Shown here: in pieces, positions 54,684 through 63,839 of the stretch
Numbering within the stretch: the stretch's first letter is position 1
Layout: every line of letters starts with the position of its first letter
Source: Desulfotignum sp032250905
GTDB lineage: Bacteria > Desulfobacterota > Desulfobacteria > Desulfobacterales > Desulfobacteraceae
DNA: 64,000 nucleotides
Direction: 5' to 3'
Assembly: GCA_032250905.1 (NCBI GenBank)
Contig: JAVVEQ010000007.1
Coordinates: forward strand, 1 to 64,000
Translations under genes and position numbers: made by a program
The notes under the pieces: model-generated
Databases searched by the model: none
Told to the model about the DNA's origin: nothing
Seen by the model: only the letters and a program-made list of their open reading frames with translations

Positions 54684-55731
54684 AAATTCACTCCTTGTGG
54701 TCTGCATGACTCCTGCAGATTTTTTGGGGTTTTTAATACCGTGTTGATCAGGATGACATCGCCGTTTTTCTCACCGGATGTCACCCCGATCAGATTGGTT
54801 TCAAACGTGTCACGAAAAATGACTGTCGCTGCAAATGAAGACCGTTAATTCTTTTTCGGGGGCAGCAGAGAAGAAATTGTCCAGATCCATATAGGGCCTG
54901 TAGTGATACCTTGACCAGTCTCTGTTTACCCCGATATTGTTGTCTACAAAATAAATGCCGGCAATGGAGGCGGCCAGGTCTTCAGCCCGCATTTTTTCAA
55001 AATAGGTGTTCATTTTGCCGTAAAGTTCTGCCACACCCGAGCGTACATTCACTACAATATCATATTCACCGATAAATGTATCCCGCTCAAGAGAATCCTT
55101 GATGTTTTCCTCCAGTTCAACATCGTTGATGGTCACGGGCAGGGGGGCCACATCAAGACCTGTGATGTCGACCGCCTTTACCCCGGCCACTCAGCTGTCT
55201 GATATTACCCTGGTTTTTTCTGCAGCGCTGCCGATGGTCCCTCCGTTGTACCGCATAGGAGATGGAGATTTTGTTTTCAAGATCCTTGACCCCGCTGACC
55301 CCTTTGACAAGCGTACCGGCAAGTTGCTTTTCCCTGAACGAATCAACGGTTCCCGTGAGAGTCACGCTTTTTTCATCGGCACTGACAGTGATATCGAACA
55401 GGCTGGTGGCCGGATTCATCAGCAATGCTTCCATGGCATCATTCTCCAGGCGGGTGTCACTTTTATCCTTAGGTGGAGAGACCTCGAGCAGATTGATGAC
55501 GGACCGCACTCCTTTGACGGTTTCCGTAATAATCAGGGCACGACTCCCCTGGTACTTTCGACGGTGATCCGATAGGCCGGGATGACCTGATCTGCCAGTA
55601 ATTGCTGTTCAACTGCATTTTCGATGGCGGCATCTGTTAATTCAGGAGCGGCCGGCCCGGTGGCTGGAAAAAACGTTGTCAGCAGAAAAGGCAGCCACGC
55701 ATATCCCTGGCTGACAGGCCCAGAACCCATG
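54680..55731 (-). pseudogene. Broken BON-domain (periplasmic/osmotic-stress-like) gene
   Basis: Protein similarity to tandem BON domains moves between frames. The first BON (ELTDAAIENAVEQQLLADQV, YRITVESTRGVV) stops near 55533 and its end resumes in another frame (IITETVKGVRSVINLLEVSP), with about 12 codons apparently lost. A second BON (FDITVSADEKSVTLTGTVDS, GVSGVKDLENKISISYAVQ) shifts frame near 55245 and meets a TGA at 55191-55193. The third (LERDTFIGEYDIVVNVRSG) shifts again near 54830 into RDTFETNLIGVTSG and ends at 54680, overlapping the peroxiredoxin start. At least three lesions argue for a pseudogene rather than recoding. A hydrophobic 48-residue frame just upstream (about 55825-55680, RVGPREGWIWFALMLFLFTW) may be part of it or another remnant. 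Confidence 0.7.
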
Positions 55732-55960
55732 CCCCGCCGGTCCATGTGAATAAAAACAGCATCAGGGCAAACCATATCCAGCCTTCCCGGGGGCCGACCC
55801 TCTCCAGAAAATAAAACGGCAGCATGATAGTGATTTTTTTCTTCACCGGATTCAAAGAGCGTGGCAGGCGTCATTTTTTTTATGGAAGGGATGAAAAAAC
55901 AGTGGTTTGCCTACATGTATTCATTTCATAAAATACAGGATTCACCTGATTGCAGCGTGA

Positions 55961-56170
55961 CTGGAAAAAAGAGGAACATTCCAGTTCAGCTTCAGTCGCT
56001 TGATATCCCACTACCGTAGCAAAGCCGATATCGAAAACGGGCCCGAGTTTGATCCGGAAAAGCCGGTCAACGTGGAATATGAGGCTCAAGTATACGATTA
56101 CTATGGCAGGCCATTTGATGCCACGATTGATAAAACCGCACAGCAGCATATTGCCAACCCGTTTGTCTGA
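55961..56170 (+). pseudogene. Unidentified C-terminal gene remnant
   Basis: A plus-strand frame reads LEKRGTFQFSFSRLISHYRS, then DIENGPEFDPEKPVNVEYE, then QVYDYYGRPFDATIDKTAQQ, and stops after HIANPFV at 56170. The composition is protein-like, but the frame has no start and a stop lies directly upstream. The surrounding 55880-56463 has no other gene; the minus-strand frame there is its antisense. I do not recognise the family. Confidence 0.4.
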
Positions 56171-56463
56171 CAGCAGCACACTCAGTAACCTCCGTAGTAA
56201 AGGTGAAATTGATTTACAATGTCCTGGGATGCTGTTATGTATAGTTGTTTGGTCAATCAACCCAGAGTAATTTCAGGAATGTTTTTTCAACGGATTCTGC
56301 CGCCGCCGCCACCCTGTCACAGCTGATCGGCTGTCAGGCAATCATGCGGCATCATTAAACCGGTCCCCCCTGATGTGTGTTCAGGAAGACACCGGAACTG
56401 TGAATTTGTGCGGGGCCCTTTTCTGCGCAATCACGGGGGGCATCCATCACAGGCGGAATTATT

Positions 56464-57645
56464 ATGGAAAAACGGATATCGATCATTGGATTGAATCTGT
56501 CAGTATTTTTGTTCATGTTCGGGGTTGGGATGATCGTCCCGTTGCTGCCCCAGAAAATCATTACCTTTACTGGGTCATTAAAAACCGTTGGCTATCTTGC
56601 CTCTGTATTTGCCGTCCCGTTTGTGCTGCTCCAGTTTCCCATAGGTCATCTGTCTGACCGATATGGGATCCGGCGTTTTCTGCTGGGCGGATACCTGATC
56701 TGTTCAGCCTCCGGGTTGATTTACTGTTTTTCACATACCCAGGGGATGGTCTTTTTAGGAAGACTGCTCCAGGGAATCGGTGAAGCCCCGTTGTGGGCCC
56801 TGGCACCGGCCCTTTTATCCATGCTTTATCCCGGTGCAAAAGGAAAGGTGATCGGGTGCTACAATGCATCGCTCCACCTGGGTCTAACCCTCGGAAGTGG
56901 TTTCGGGATTCTGATGGCCGGGGTCTGGATGGGAAATGAACCCTTTGTGTTGTTCGCCTTTTCAGGCCTCCTGGGCGCTTTTCTCATTTTTGTGACGGTC
57001 AAAGATCCCCGGGGGGAGGGGCATGTGGTTGACGCGGTCCTGGATACAGGCGGCTTCAAAACGCTTGTTGCACATCCGGACACGCTGGCCGTGTTCTCCG
57101 GCATCATTCTTTATGGGGCCGGATACGGCATCTCCCTGACCGTGCTTCCCGGTTTTCTGATTCAGGAAAAAGGCTTTGCTCAGGTGGAAATCGGCGGGTT
57201 TTTCACCCTGTTTTATATCGGCATCAGCCTGTCCCAGGTCATTACCGGTCCCATATCCGACCGGCACGGACGGACAAAGACCATGATCCTGGGATTGTTA
57301 ATGATCGCTGCAGGGCTTGGGGTGTTTCCGGGCAGGGACGGGTGGATGATGTATCCATGGCTTTTTGTGACCAGTTTCGGGCTCGGCGTGTTCTGCGTAT
57401 CCGCCCTGTCATGGCTGAACAGTTCCGTGGGAGATTCGTTGAAAGGAACCATCTCCGGAGCGTTCTATCTGTTCTGGGGAATCGGGTTTTTTTCCGGCCC
57501 GGCAGTGTTGGGGGCATTCGGTGGCGCCTCCCGGGGTTTTACCGGATTCCATGTTCTGTCAGTGCTCTTTTTGTTGCAGGCATTGTTCCAGTGGGTGCGT
57601 GCATACCGGAGCAGAAAACTCTGTCAAGGCAGACGAAAGACCTGA
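56464..57645 (+). CDS. MFS transporter
   Basis: A 393-aa, 12-helix major facilitator permease. The first helix is NLSVFLFMFGVGMIVPLLPQ, the loop 2-3 signature GHLSDRYGIRRFLLGGY is intact, motif C-like GEAPLWALAPALLSMLYPGAKGK follows, and the second-half repeat has GPISDRHGRTKTMILGLL. It resembles drug/metabolite-efflux MFS proteins. The ATG 56464 follows a weak GGCGG site. It is the only intact gene in the decayed 54.7-57.9 kb zone. The substrate is unknown. Confidence 0.85.
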   Translation: MEKRISIIGLNLSVFLFMFGVGMIVPLLPQKIITFTGSLKTVGYLASVFAVPFVLLQFPIGHLSDRYGIRRFLLGGYLICSASGLIYCFSHTQGMVFLGRLLQGIGEAPLWALAPALLSMLYPGAKGKVIGCYNASLHLGLTLGSGFGILMAGVWMGNEPFVLFAFSGLLGAFLIFVTVKDPRGEGHVVDAVLDTGGFKTLVAHPDTLAVFSGIILYGAGYGISLTVLPGFLIQEKGFAQVEIGGFFTLFYIGISLSQVITGPISDRHGRTKTMILGLLMIAAGLGVFPGRDGWMMYPWLFVTSFGLGVFCVSALSWLNSSVGDSLKGTISGAFYLFWGIGFFSGPAVLGAFGGASRGFTGFHVLSVLFLLQALFQWVRAYRSRKLCQGRRKT

Positions 57646-57890
57646 CAGCACTTTTTTATGGAGTTGTCATTGACCCGCGGTTTCTGGACCATGATACAGG
57701 CCATGGCCACCCGGAATCACAAGAAAGGCTGGTGATGATCATCCATCTTGTCACCCGGTTCAAAGAGCAGACCTTTTGGACCCCTGACACCATTGTCTCG
57801 CCAAAGACATTTCAAACGGCCCTGGTGGGCTGCGGCGCTGTGATAACCGCCATCAAAAGTCTTGTTGCCGGGACAATCGAAAACGGGGGT
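57642..57890 (+). pseudogene. Truncated histone-deacetylase-like (acetoin utilisation/deacetylase) remnant
   Basis: The frame reads LTALFYGVVIDPRFLDHDTG, HGHPESQERLVMIIHLVTRF, then IVSPKTFQTALVGCGAVITA and IKSLVAGTIENG. The first part is the N-terminus of HDAC-family deacetylases (His-x2-Gly-HPE-x-x-xRL); the second is a more internal helix of the same family (AGGAITAVDxVMAG-like). The parts between and the catalytic C-terminal two thirds are missing. It follows the MFS stop directly and ends in unrelated sequence before the XRE-cupin gene. Confidence 0.65.
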
Positions 57891-57966
57891 TGCAGATCAT
57901 CTGCCTCCTTGTTCTTGTCCATTCCTGTCTGGCACTATAGCCCGGGTTGCCCCATTATCCGCTCAT

Positions 57967-58539
57967 CTAAACCTGATTGCGTTTGTAAAAATAGATGACT
58001 ACCAGGAGGCGGGCCTTTTTTTTGCCCAGGCTTCTGCCGGAATGGGGGATATTGGAGTCAAAGTAGACATTGTCACCGGGTTCCAGGATCAGGGTCCGGT
58101 CGCCGTAGATGAATTCCAGACGGCCGTCCAGGATGTACATGCACTCTTCGCCTTCGTGGGAATACATTTTATGGATCTCAAAAGGGGCGTGAATGATGAA
58201 GGGTTCCATGTTTTTTCCGGGTTTGCCGCCGGCCAGGACCTCGTAGTCATATCCGGCGAACTGGGGGGTCTCTTCGATGAGGGTGCGGTCGCAGAATCTG
58301 GAGACAAACAGGCGGACATCTTCGGGCGGGGCCACGGTGTGGGACAGGATGGCCGTGACCGATACGTCCAGTGCACCGGCGATGCGGGTGAGGGTGGAGT
58401 AGGGCGGGGCTTTTTTGGACCGCTCCACCTTGGAAAGATATCCTTTGGTCAGGCCGGTGCGGCGGGCCAGCTCTTCTAGGGTGAGTTTTTTGCGGGTTCG
58501 CAGGGTTTTGATGTTCCGGGATATGATCTGCTCATCCAT
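57967..58539 (-). CDS. XRE-family regulator with cupin domain
   Basis: The 190-aa regulator has an N-terminal HTH (IKTLRTRKKLTLEELARRTGLTK and YLSKVERSKKAPPYSTL) and a C-terminal cupin (EIHKMYSHEGEECMYILDGR, DNVYFDSNIPHSGRSLG) that could bind a small ligand. This HTH-cupin layout often controls transport and oxidation of organic acids or amines. It is the last gene of the TRAP-oxidase-LarA run, 11 bp after larA, and may autoregulate the operon. Confidence 0.9.
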   Translation of the reverse strand: MDEQIISRNIKTLRTRKKLTLEELARRTGLTKGYLSKVERSKKAPPYSTLTRIAGALDVSVTAILSHTVAPPEDVRLFVSRFCDRTLIEETPQFAGYDYEVLAGGKPGKNMEPFIIHAPFEIHKMYSHEGEECMYILDGRLEFIYGDRTLILEPGDNVYFDSNIPHSGRSLGKKKARLLVVIYFYKRNQV

Positions 58540-58550
58540 GATGCCCTCTC

Positions 58551-59825
58551 CTAAAGGGGTGACCCGGGGGTGACCCGGGGGAAGATGTTTTCCCCGAAAG
58601 GGATCGCATATCCGGTGCCGGTCAATGATGCGGTCCAGGCCTGGATATCGGTGACCGGGATGAACCCTGAGGCCCGGACCATGTCTTCGGGCAGATCCGA
58701 CACCAGTGAGACGGCAAACCGGTCCAGCAGTTCCATGAGCCGGAATGCCACGTAAGACGGCATGTGAAAGGACCGGATCAGGGACTTTCCCAGCTTTTCC
58801 GGGCAGGTGAGGCAGGTTTGCAGGGCCTTTGCAAATTCGGGGTTGCCCACCCCCTCCTCACACCCGGCCACAAACAGGATAGAGCCCCCGTCCCTGACCA
58901 CATCCACAGTGTTGAACAGGGCCTTGGTGGCCTGGTACAGCTGGCCGTCGGTGCGGAACCCGCCGGCGGACACCAGGGCAAAATCGCCTTTTTCAGGGAC
59001 CGTGACACCGCAGGCACGTTCCAGGGCCGCGCAACCCTGGTCAAAGGTGGGGTGCAGGTCCCCGGCGGCCGCATAAAAGATCTCTCCGGAGCCGTTGGCG
59101 GCCACGGCGGCGTAACACACGGTTTTGTCTTTCAGGAACAGGTCGGCCCCTTCCATCATGTCTTCATGGACCGGGTTGCCGTGCGTGACTGCCTGGCGTA
59201 CCAGAGGATGGGGCCGGCCGGTATCATCAAATGCCAGGGAATGGTTCTGCTGGATGCTGTCATATCCGGCAATACCGGGCAGGATATATTTTCTGCCCCC
59301 GCCGAACCCGGCAATGAGATGGTGAAGGACCCCGCCGAAAATAATGATGTGATCCGCTTCAACCGCTTCTTTTGTCACGGTCAGGCCGGTGCCCCGGGAG
59401 GTGGTTCCGATATCCACCAGGCGGGAGGGGTCCAGGCCGGCGGAATTGCAGATGCGCACCCGGTCGACACTGCTCGGGCCGGCCAGAAGGGTGAACCGGG
59501 GCTCCGGGATCGGTGCATGGGTGCCCAGGGCGATGATCACCGTGATCTGATCATCGGGCACACCCAGATCTGTCAGGGCCTGGATAATGGTGGGAACAAA
59601 CCGGTCGCCTCTGGCCCACAGCCGGGTGTCATCCGGAATGATGACCGCCACTTTCTGTGTTGCGATGCCCGGCGGGGCCGTGTCCTGGATTCCTTTTTGA
59701 ATGACGCCGGCGGCCTGGTCCAGGGCAAGTGGGGGCACCTCTTTTCCCTGGATCACGGCCAGAAGACTTTTGTCAGGCAGATCCACACTCACGCGGGTGC
59801 GGCCTTTTTCCAGATCGATTTTCAT
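58551..59825 (-). CDS. larA: LarA-family nickel-dependent lactate racemase-like protein
   Basis: LarA interconverts D- and L-lactate with a nickel-pincer nucleotide cofactor. The 424-aa product has VIIPDDTRLWARG, IALGTHAPIP (first His), GGVLHHLIAGFGGGRKYILPGIAGYDSI with the conserved His and the cofactor-binding Lys (HHxxxGxGGGRKxxxPG), QNHSLAF, and VSAGGFRTDGQLYQATKAL. The family includes racemases and epimerases of other 2-hydroxy acids. It overlaps the upstream Fe-S gene by 4 nt. LarB, LarC and LarE for cofactor synthesis are not in the window. The neighbouring oxidase would burn the D-isomer it supplies. Confidence 0.88.
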   Translation of the reverse strand: MKIDLEKGRTRVSVDLPDKSLLAVIQGKEVPPLALDQAAGVIQKGIQDTAPPGIATQKVAVIIPDDTRLWARGDRFVPTIIQALTDLGVPDDQITVIIALGTHAPIPEPRFTLLAGPSSVDRVRICNSAGLDPSRLVDIGTTSRGTGLTVTKEAVEADHIIIFGGVLHHLIAGFGGGRKYILPGIAGYDSIQQNHSLAFDDTGRPHPLVRQAVTHGNPVHEDMMEGADLFLKDKTVCYAAVAANGSGEIFYAAAGDLHPTFDQGCAALERACGVTVPEKGDFALVSAGGFRTDGQLYQATKALFNTVDVVRDGGSILFVAGCEEGVGNPEFAKALQTCLTCPEKLGKSLIRSFHMPSYVAFRLMELLDRFAVSLVSDLPEDMVRASGFIPVTDIQAWTASLTGTGYAIPFGENIFPRVTPGSPL

Positions 59826-61165
59826 GTTTCCAGTCCTTTGCTGATCAGGGTGACCGGATGAACCACGAAAAGGTGCTCCGGCCCGGACAGGCTGCCGTGG
59901 AGGTTGATACGGCAGACCGGGCAGTCGGTGAGCCAGAAATCAGCCCCGGCAGCCCGGGCATTTTCCAGTTTTTTAGCCATCATTTTTTTGGAAATATCCG
60001 GGTATTCATAGAAAAAGGTACCCCCGCCGCCGCAGCAGGCTGCCACATCCGGCACCGGGATGTAGTCAAAACAGGGCAGGGCCTGGAGCAGATCCAGGAC
60101 CTTTGGCAGAGAATTAAAGCTGTTTCTGGAGTGGCAGGGGGCATGGTAGATCACCTTGTGCTTCGGCGTGTCCGGGGTCATGGCAGCGGCCAGTTCATCG
60201 ACATGCTCATGGAGAAACGAGAGAATATCCCGTGTTTTTCCCGCAATGACGTCCGGCATTCCCGGGATGATTTTCTGGGTCAGGGCCTTGTGGCGGCTGC
60301 CGGCCCGGGGCATCATCAATGTCGGATATTCATCTTTCAAAGCGGCCCCGCAGGTGGTGCAGTCCACGATCACGGCATCACAGTTTGCCGCTGCCGCATC
60401 ACAAAGGGTATCCATGGTATCGCCGCTGTTTTCAAGCATGGCCCCCTGGATCGCCGTCAGGTTGGTCGCCATGTTTTCGACGGCCCGGTCCTTTGCCCCG
60501 TGGAACATCATGGGGATGCCGCAGCAGGTCTGGCCATCGGGGATCACCACCTCATACCCCAGACGGGTAAGGATGTTCACGGTGGCCCGGCCTGTGTCGT
60601 CAAACAGATAGTTGGTGGCGCATCCGGTGAAATAGATTACCCGGCCCCGGGGTGTGCCCCCGGCACGGGCTGTTGAGATACCGGTGGCGGGCGACACACG
60701 GGGCCGGGTGCTGCGAAAGGGCCGGGGGTTCATCTCGGGCAACCGGTTCACCGGGATGCCGCCGATCCTGGCCGTTTTCTCCAGAACCGCCGGGGTGAGG
60801 CGCTGTCCGATTTTGGCCAGGCCCGCACCCATGCGCAGGCGGTATTCCTTTGCCAGAAGATACACCAGGCTTCTTATGGCCGGTGGGTCGGGCTGTGATT
60901 TGGCCAGCTGTTCACGCATCTCCATGAATTTGGCATAGTGGTTGATGCCCGAAGGACAGGCCACTTTGCAGGCCCCGCACATCAGGCACTGGGAAATAAG
61001 GTCCTTGAGTAGCGGGGAGGCGGACAGGTCGTTTTTTTCAAACGCCTTGATGAGCTGAAGCCGTGCCCGGGGGGAGGCCTGTTCCTGTTTGAGCACCTGG
61101 TAGACCGGGCATACCGAAAGGCACAGCCCGCATTTGCCGCAGTTCTGGATGGGCTGTTCTGTCAT
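59822..61165 (-). CDS. glcF: GlcF/GlpC-type (Fe-S) CCG-domain oxidase subunit
   Basis: The 447-aa partner of the FAD-linked oxidase has two N-terminal [4Fe-4S] motifs (CGKCGLCLSVC and CLMCGACKVAC) and two CCG domains: YFTGCATNYLF, CCGIPMMFHG and DCTTCGAAL; then YHAPCHSRNS, CCGGGGTFF and TDCPVCRINL. It takes electrons from the flavoprotein and passes them towards the quinone pool or another carrier. It overlaps glcD and larA by 4 nt each. Confidence 0.9.
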   Translation of the reverse strand: MTEQPIQNCGKCGLCLSVCPVYQVLKQEQASPRARLQLIKAFEKNDLSASPLLKDLISQCLMCGACKVACPSGINHYAKFMEMREQLAKSQPDPPAIRSLVYLLAKEYRLRMGAGLAKIGQRLTPAVLEKTARIGGIPVNRLPEMNPRPFRSTRPRVSPATGISTARAGGTPRGRVIYFTGCATNYLFDDTGRATVNILTRLGYEVVIPDGQTCCGIPMMFHGAKDRAVENMATNLTAIQGAMLENSGDTMDTLCDAAAANCDAVIVDCTTCGAALKDEYPTLMMPRAGSRHKALTQKIIPGMPDVIAGKTRDILSFLHEHVDELAAAMTPDTPKHKVIYHAPCHSRNSFNSLPKVLDLLQALPCFDYIPVPDVAACCGGGGTFFYEYPDISKKMMAKKLENARAAGADFWLTDCPVCRINLHGSLSGPEHLFVVHPVTLISKGLET

Positions 61166-62535
61166 ACGAATTTTCCCGGGTTCAGGATTCCGTCCGGATC
61201 CACGGCCTGCTTGATGGTTTTCATGAAATCGATGGTGCCCGGGTCCATAACCAGGGGCAGGTATCTGGATTTGGCCAGGCCGATGCCGTGTTCTCCGGAC
61301 AGGGTGCCGTCCAGGTCGGCGGCGGCCTGGAAGATTTCGTCAAATGCCGCCGTCACCCGGGACCATTCTTCGGCATTGCTTTTGTCCGCCGGGATCATGG
61401 GGTGCATGTTGCCGTCCCCGGCATGGGCCAGGACCCCCACCCGCAGCCTGTGTTTGTCTGCGATCTGCACGATGCGCCGCACCATTTCCGGTACCCGGCT
61501 TACGGGTACGGTGACATCTTCGGATATAATGTCCGGGGCCAGCTTGGCAAACACTCCATAAGCGGAGCGCCGGGCCGTCCACAGCCGTTCCCTGTCTGCG
61601 GCGGAACCGGCTTCCTGGATGTGGACGGCATGGTTGGCATGCAGCTTTTCCGATATCTGCTTTATCTGTTTGTCGCAGGCTTCGGCCACCCCGTCCACCT
61701 CGATGAGCAGGGTGCCGGCTGCGTCCCGGTCCAGGCCCAGATTGGCCTTGTCCTCGATGGCGTTCAGGGTGAGCTGGTCCATCAGTTCCATGGCTGCCGG
61801 CAGGATCCCGGACCCGATGATGTCCGTGACCGCCGTTGCCGTATCATCCAGGTCTTTGAAGGTGGCCATGATGGTTTTCACGGTCTCGGGCACCGGCACC
61901 ACCTTGAGGATTGCTTTGGTGACCAGCCCCAGGGTACCTTCAGATCCGCAGAACAGGGCGGCCAGCTTGTACCCGGTGACATCCTTCACGTTTTTACTGC
62001 CGAAAGTGATGACCTTGCCCGAGGCCAGCACCACCTCCAGGCTCAGGATATAATCCAGGGTCACACCGTATTTCAGGCACCGGGGACCGCCGGCGTTCTG
62101 GGCGATGTTGCCGCCGATGGTCGATGCGTTCATGGAACCGGGGTCCGGGGGAAAGAAAAAACCGTATGGGGCAAGGGCCGCCTGGACATCGGCATTCACC
62201 ACCCCGGGCTCCACAATGATGTACCGGTCTCGGGTGTTGATTTCGATGATCCGGTCCATCTTTGAAAAGCAGACCACCAGGCCGTGGTGGACCGGCACCG
62301 GGGCCCCGCACACCGATGTGCCGGCACCTCTGCCCGTGACAGGGAGTTTGTGGACCGAAGCCAGGGCCAGTATCTGTGACACCTCTTCAGTGGTTTCCGG
62401 GAAAATTACGGCATCGGGCATGGACTCTTCCACAAACGCGTCATAGGCATAGCAGGTGAGCTGTTCTTTCCGGTCCAGCCACCGGGTTTTGTCCACAATG
62501 GCTAAAAATTGGTTTGTCAGTTCCGGTGATATCAA
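61162..62535 (-). CDS. glcD: FAD-linked 2-hydroxyacid oxidase (GlcD/D-lactate dehydrogenase type)
   Basis: The 457-aa flavoprotein of the VAO family has the FAD PP-loop (LPVTGRGAGTSVCGAPVP), RYIIVEPGVVNADVQAAL, PPDPGSMNASTIGGNIAQNAGG, KNVKDVTGYKLAALFCGSEGTLG, GVLAHAGDGNMHP and GEHGIGLAKSRYL. It oxidises D-lactate or glycolate. Together with GlcF, LarA and a TRAP transporter it makes a substrate uptake and oxidation operon; D-lactate is the best guess because of LarA. Confidence 0.92.
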   Translation of the reverse strand: MISPELTNQFLAIVDKTRWLDRKEQLTCYAYDAFVEESMPDAVIFPETTEEVSQILALASVHKLPVTGRGAGTSVCGAPVPVHHGLVVCFSKMDRIIEINTRDRYIIVEPGVVNADVQAALAPYGFFFPPDPGSMNASTIGGNIAQNAGGPRCLKYGVTLDYILSLEVVLASGKVITFGSKNVKDVTGYKLAALFCGSEGTLGLVTKAILKVVPVPETVKTIMATFKDLDDTATAVTDIIGSGILPAAMELMDQLTLNAIEDKANLGLDRDAAGTLLIEVDGVAEACDKQIKQISEKLHANHAVHIQEAGSAADRERLWTARRSAYGVFAKLAPDIISEDVTVPVSRVPEMVRRIVQIADKHRLRVGVLAHAGDGNMHPMIPADKSNAEEWSRVTAAFDEIFQAAADLDGTLSGEHGIGLAKSRYLPLVMDPGTIDFMKTIKQAVDPDGILNPGKFV

Positions 62536-62561
62536 TTCAGTCTCCTTTATGCGGCTGCTTT

Positions 62562-63839
62562 CTATTTCAGCAGCCAGTTGGGCAACGCCAGGGAAATCCA
62601 GGGAATATAGGTGACCAGCATCAGGCAGGCCAGCATGATCACCAGGAAAGGGGCCACGCCCTGGGCGATTTTGATGATGGGTTCCTTGGTAATACCCGAG
62701 GCCACGAACAGGTTCAGGCCGAAGGGCGGTGTGAGCATGCCCATCTGGATGTTGAGCACCATGACCACGCCGAAATGCACCAGATCGATGCCGTACCGGT
62801 TCAGGGTTTCCAGAAACAGCGGGGCCAGCACCAGCATGGCGGACACGTCATCCATGAAGCAGCCCAGGACCAGGAACAGGAGGTTGACGGTAAGCAGGAA
62901 CATCCAGGGGCTGTCAATATGCTCGACAATGATATCAGCCAGGTGGTGGGGGATCTGTTCGGCCGTGAGCAGCCAGATAAAGGTCATGGCACAGGACAGA
63001 ATGAACAGCAGACAGGCGGACAAAATGGCTGCTTCCTCGCACACGGAGGTCAGGTCTCTGATGCCGAACTCTTTGTAGATCACCATTTCCACAAACAGGG
63101 CATACACCACGGAAACGGCCGCCGCTTCCGTGGGGGTGAACACCCCTGAATAGATACCCCCCAGCACAATGATCGGAAGTATCAATGCCCAGACGCCGTC
63201 TTTGCCCGTCTGGATCAACCGGGACAGGGAGGCGTTCTGGGCAATGCGCCAGTTGTGCTTTTTGGCCACGAAAAAGGTGTACACCATCAAAGAAAACCCG
63301 ATGAGCAGCCCCGGCACCACCCCGGCCATGAAAATTTCCGCCACAGACACGTTCATGACCAGGCAGTAGAGGATCATGGGAATGGAGGGCGGGATCACAA
63401 TGCCCAGAGAGCCGGACACCGTGATCAGTCCTAAGGAGAATTTTTCGCCGTATCCGGCCTTGATCAGGGCCGGGATCATGATCGATCCGATGGCCACCAC
63501 CGTGGCCGGTGAAGACCCGGATATGGCGGCGAAAAAGATGCAGGCCAGGATACCGGCCATGGCCAGCCCCCCGGGAAACCATCCCACCAGGGCGTTGACA
63601 AAATTGATGAGCCGCCGGGCAATGCCGCCCCGGGTCATGACCGCCCCGGCCAGGATGAAAAAGGGAATGGCCAGGAGGACAAACTGGTCCAGGGCGTTGA
63701 AAAGCTGCTGGGTGATAATGGTCAACGGTGTGGACGAAAAGAACACCAGGGACACCAGCGTGGTTACCCCCAGGATAACGGCAATGGGAACGCCTGAAAA
63801 CAGGAGCACGGCAAAGCAGATGCAGATGACCAAAATCAT
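62562..63839 (-). CDS. dctM: TRAP transporter large permease
   Basis: The 425-aa protein has the DctM pattern: an N-terminal helix ILVICICFAVLLFSGVPIAVI, LALALPFF-like FVLLAIPFFILAGAVMTRGG, ISGSSPATVVAIGSIMIPAL, and GLITVSGSLGIVIPPSIPMILY. A further SLMVYTFFVAKK segment follows, about 12 helices in all. It imports an organic acid (here likely lactate or glycolate) with sodium and a periplasmic binding protein. It overlaps the dctQ-like stop by 3-4 nt. Confidence 0.93.
   Translation of the reverse strand: MILVICICFAVLLFSGVPIAVILGVTTLVSLVFFSSTPLTIITQQLFNALDQFVLLAIPFFILAGAVMTRGGIARRLINFVNALVGWFPGGLAMAGILACIFFAAISGSSPATVVAIGSIMIPALIKAGYGEKFSLGLITVSGSLGIVIPPSIPMILYCLVMNVSVAEIFMAGVVPGLLIGFSLMVYTFFVAKKHNWRIAQNASLSRLIQTGKDGVWALILPIIVLGGIYSGVFTPTEAAAVSVVYALFVEMVIYKEFGIRDLTSVCEEAAILSACLLFILSCAMTFIWLLTAEQIPHHLADIIVEHIDSPWMFLLTVNLLFLVLGCFMDDVSAMLVLAPLFLETLNRYGIDLVHFGVVMVLNIQMGMLTPPFGLNLFVASGITKEPIIKIAQGVAPFLVIMLACLMLVTYIPWISLALPNWLLK

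Noticed and set aside
55191..55193. TGA in the BON region as a seventh selenocysteine codon
   Set aside because: BON domains have no conserved Cys there, and the same gene carries further frameshifts, so decay explains the stop better.
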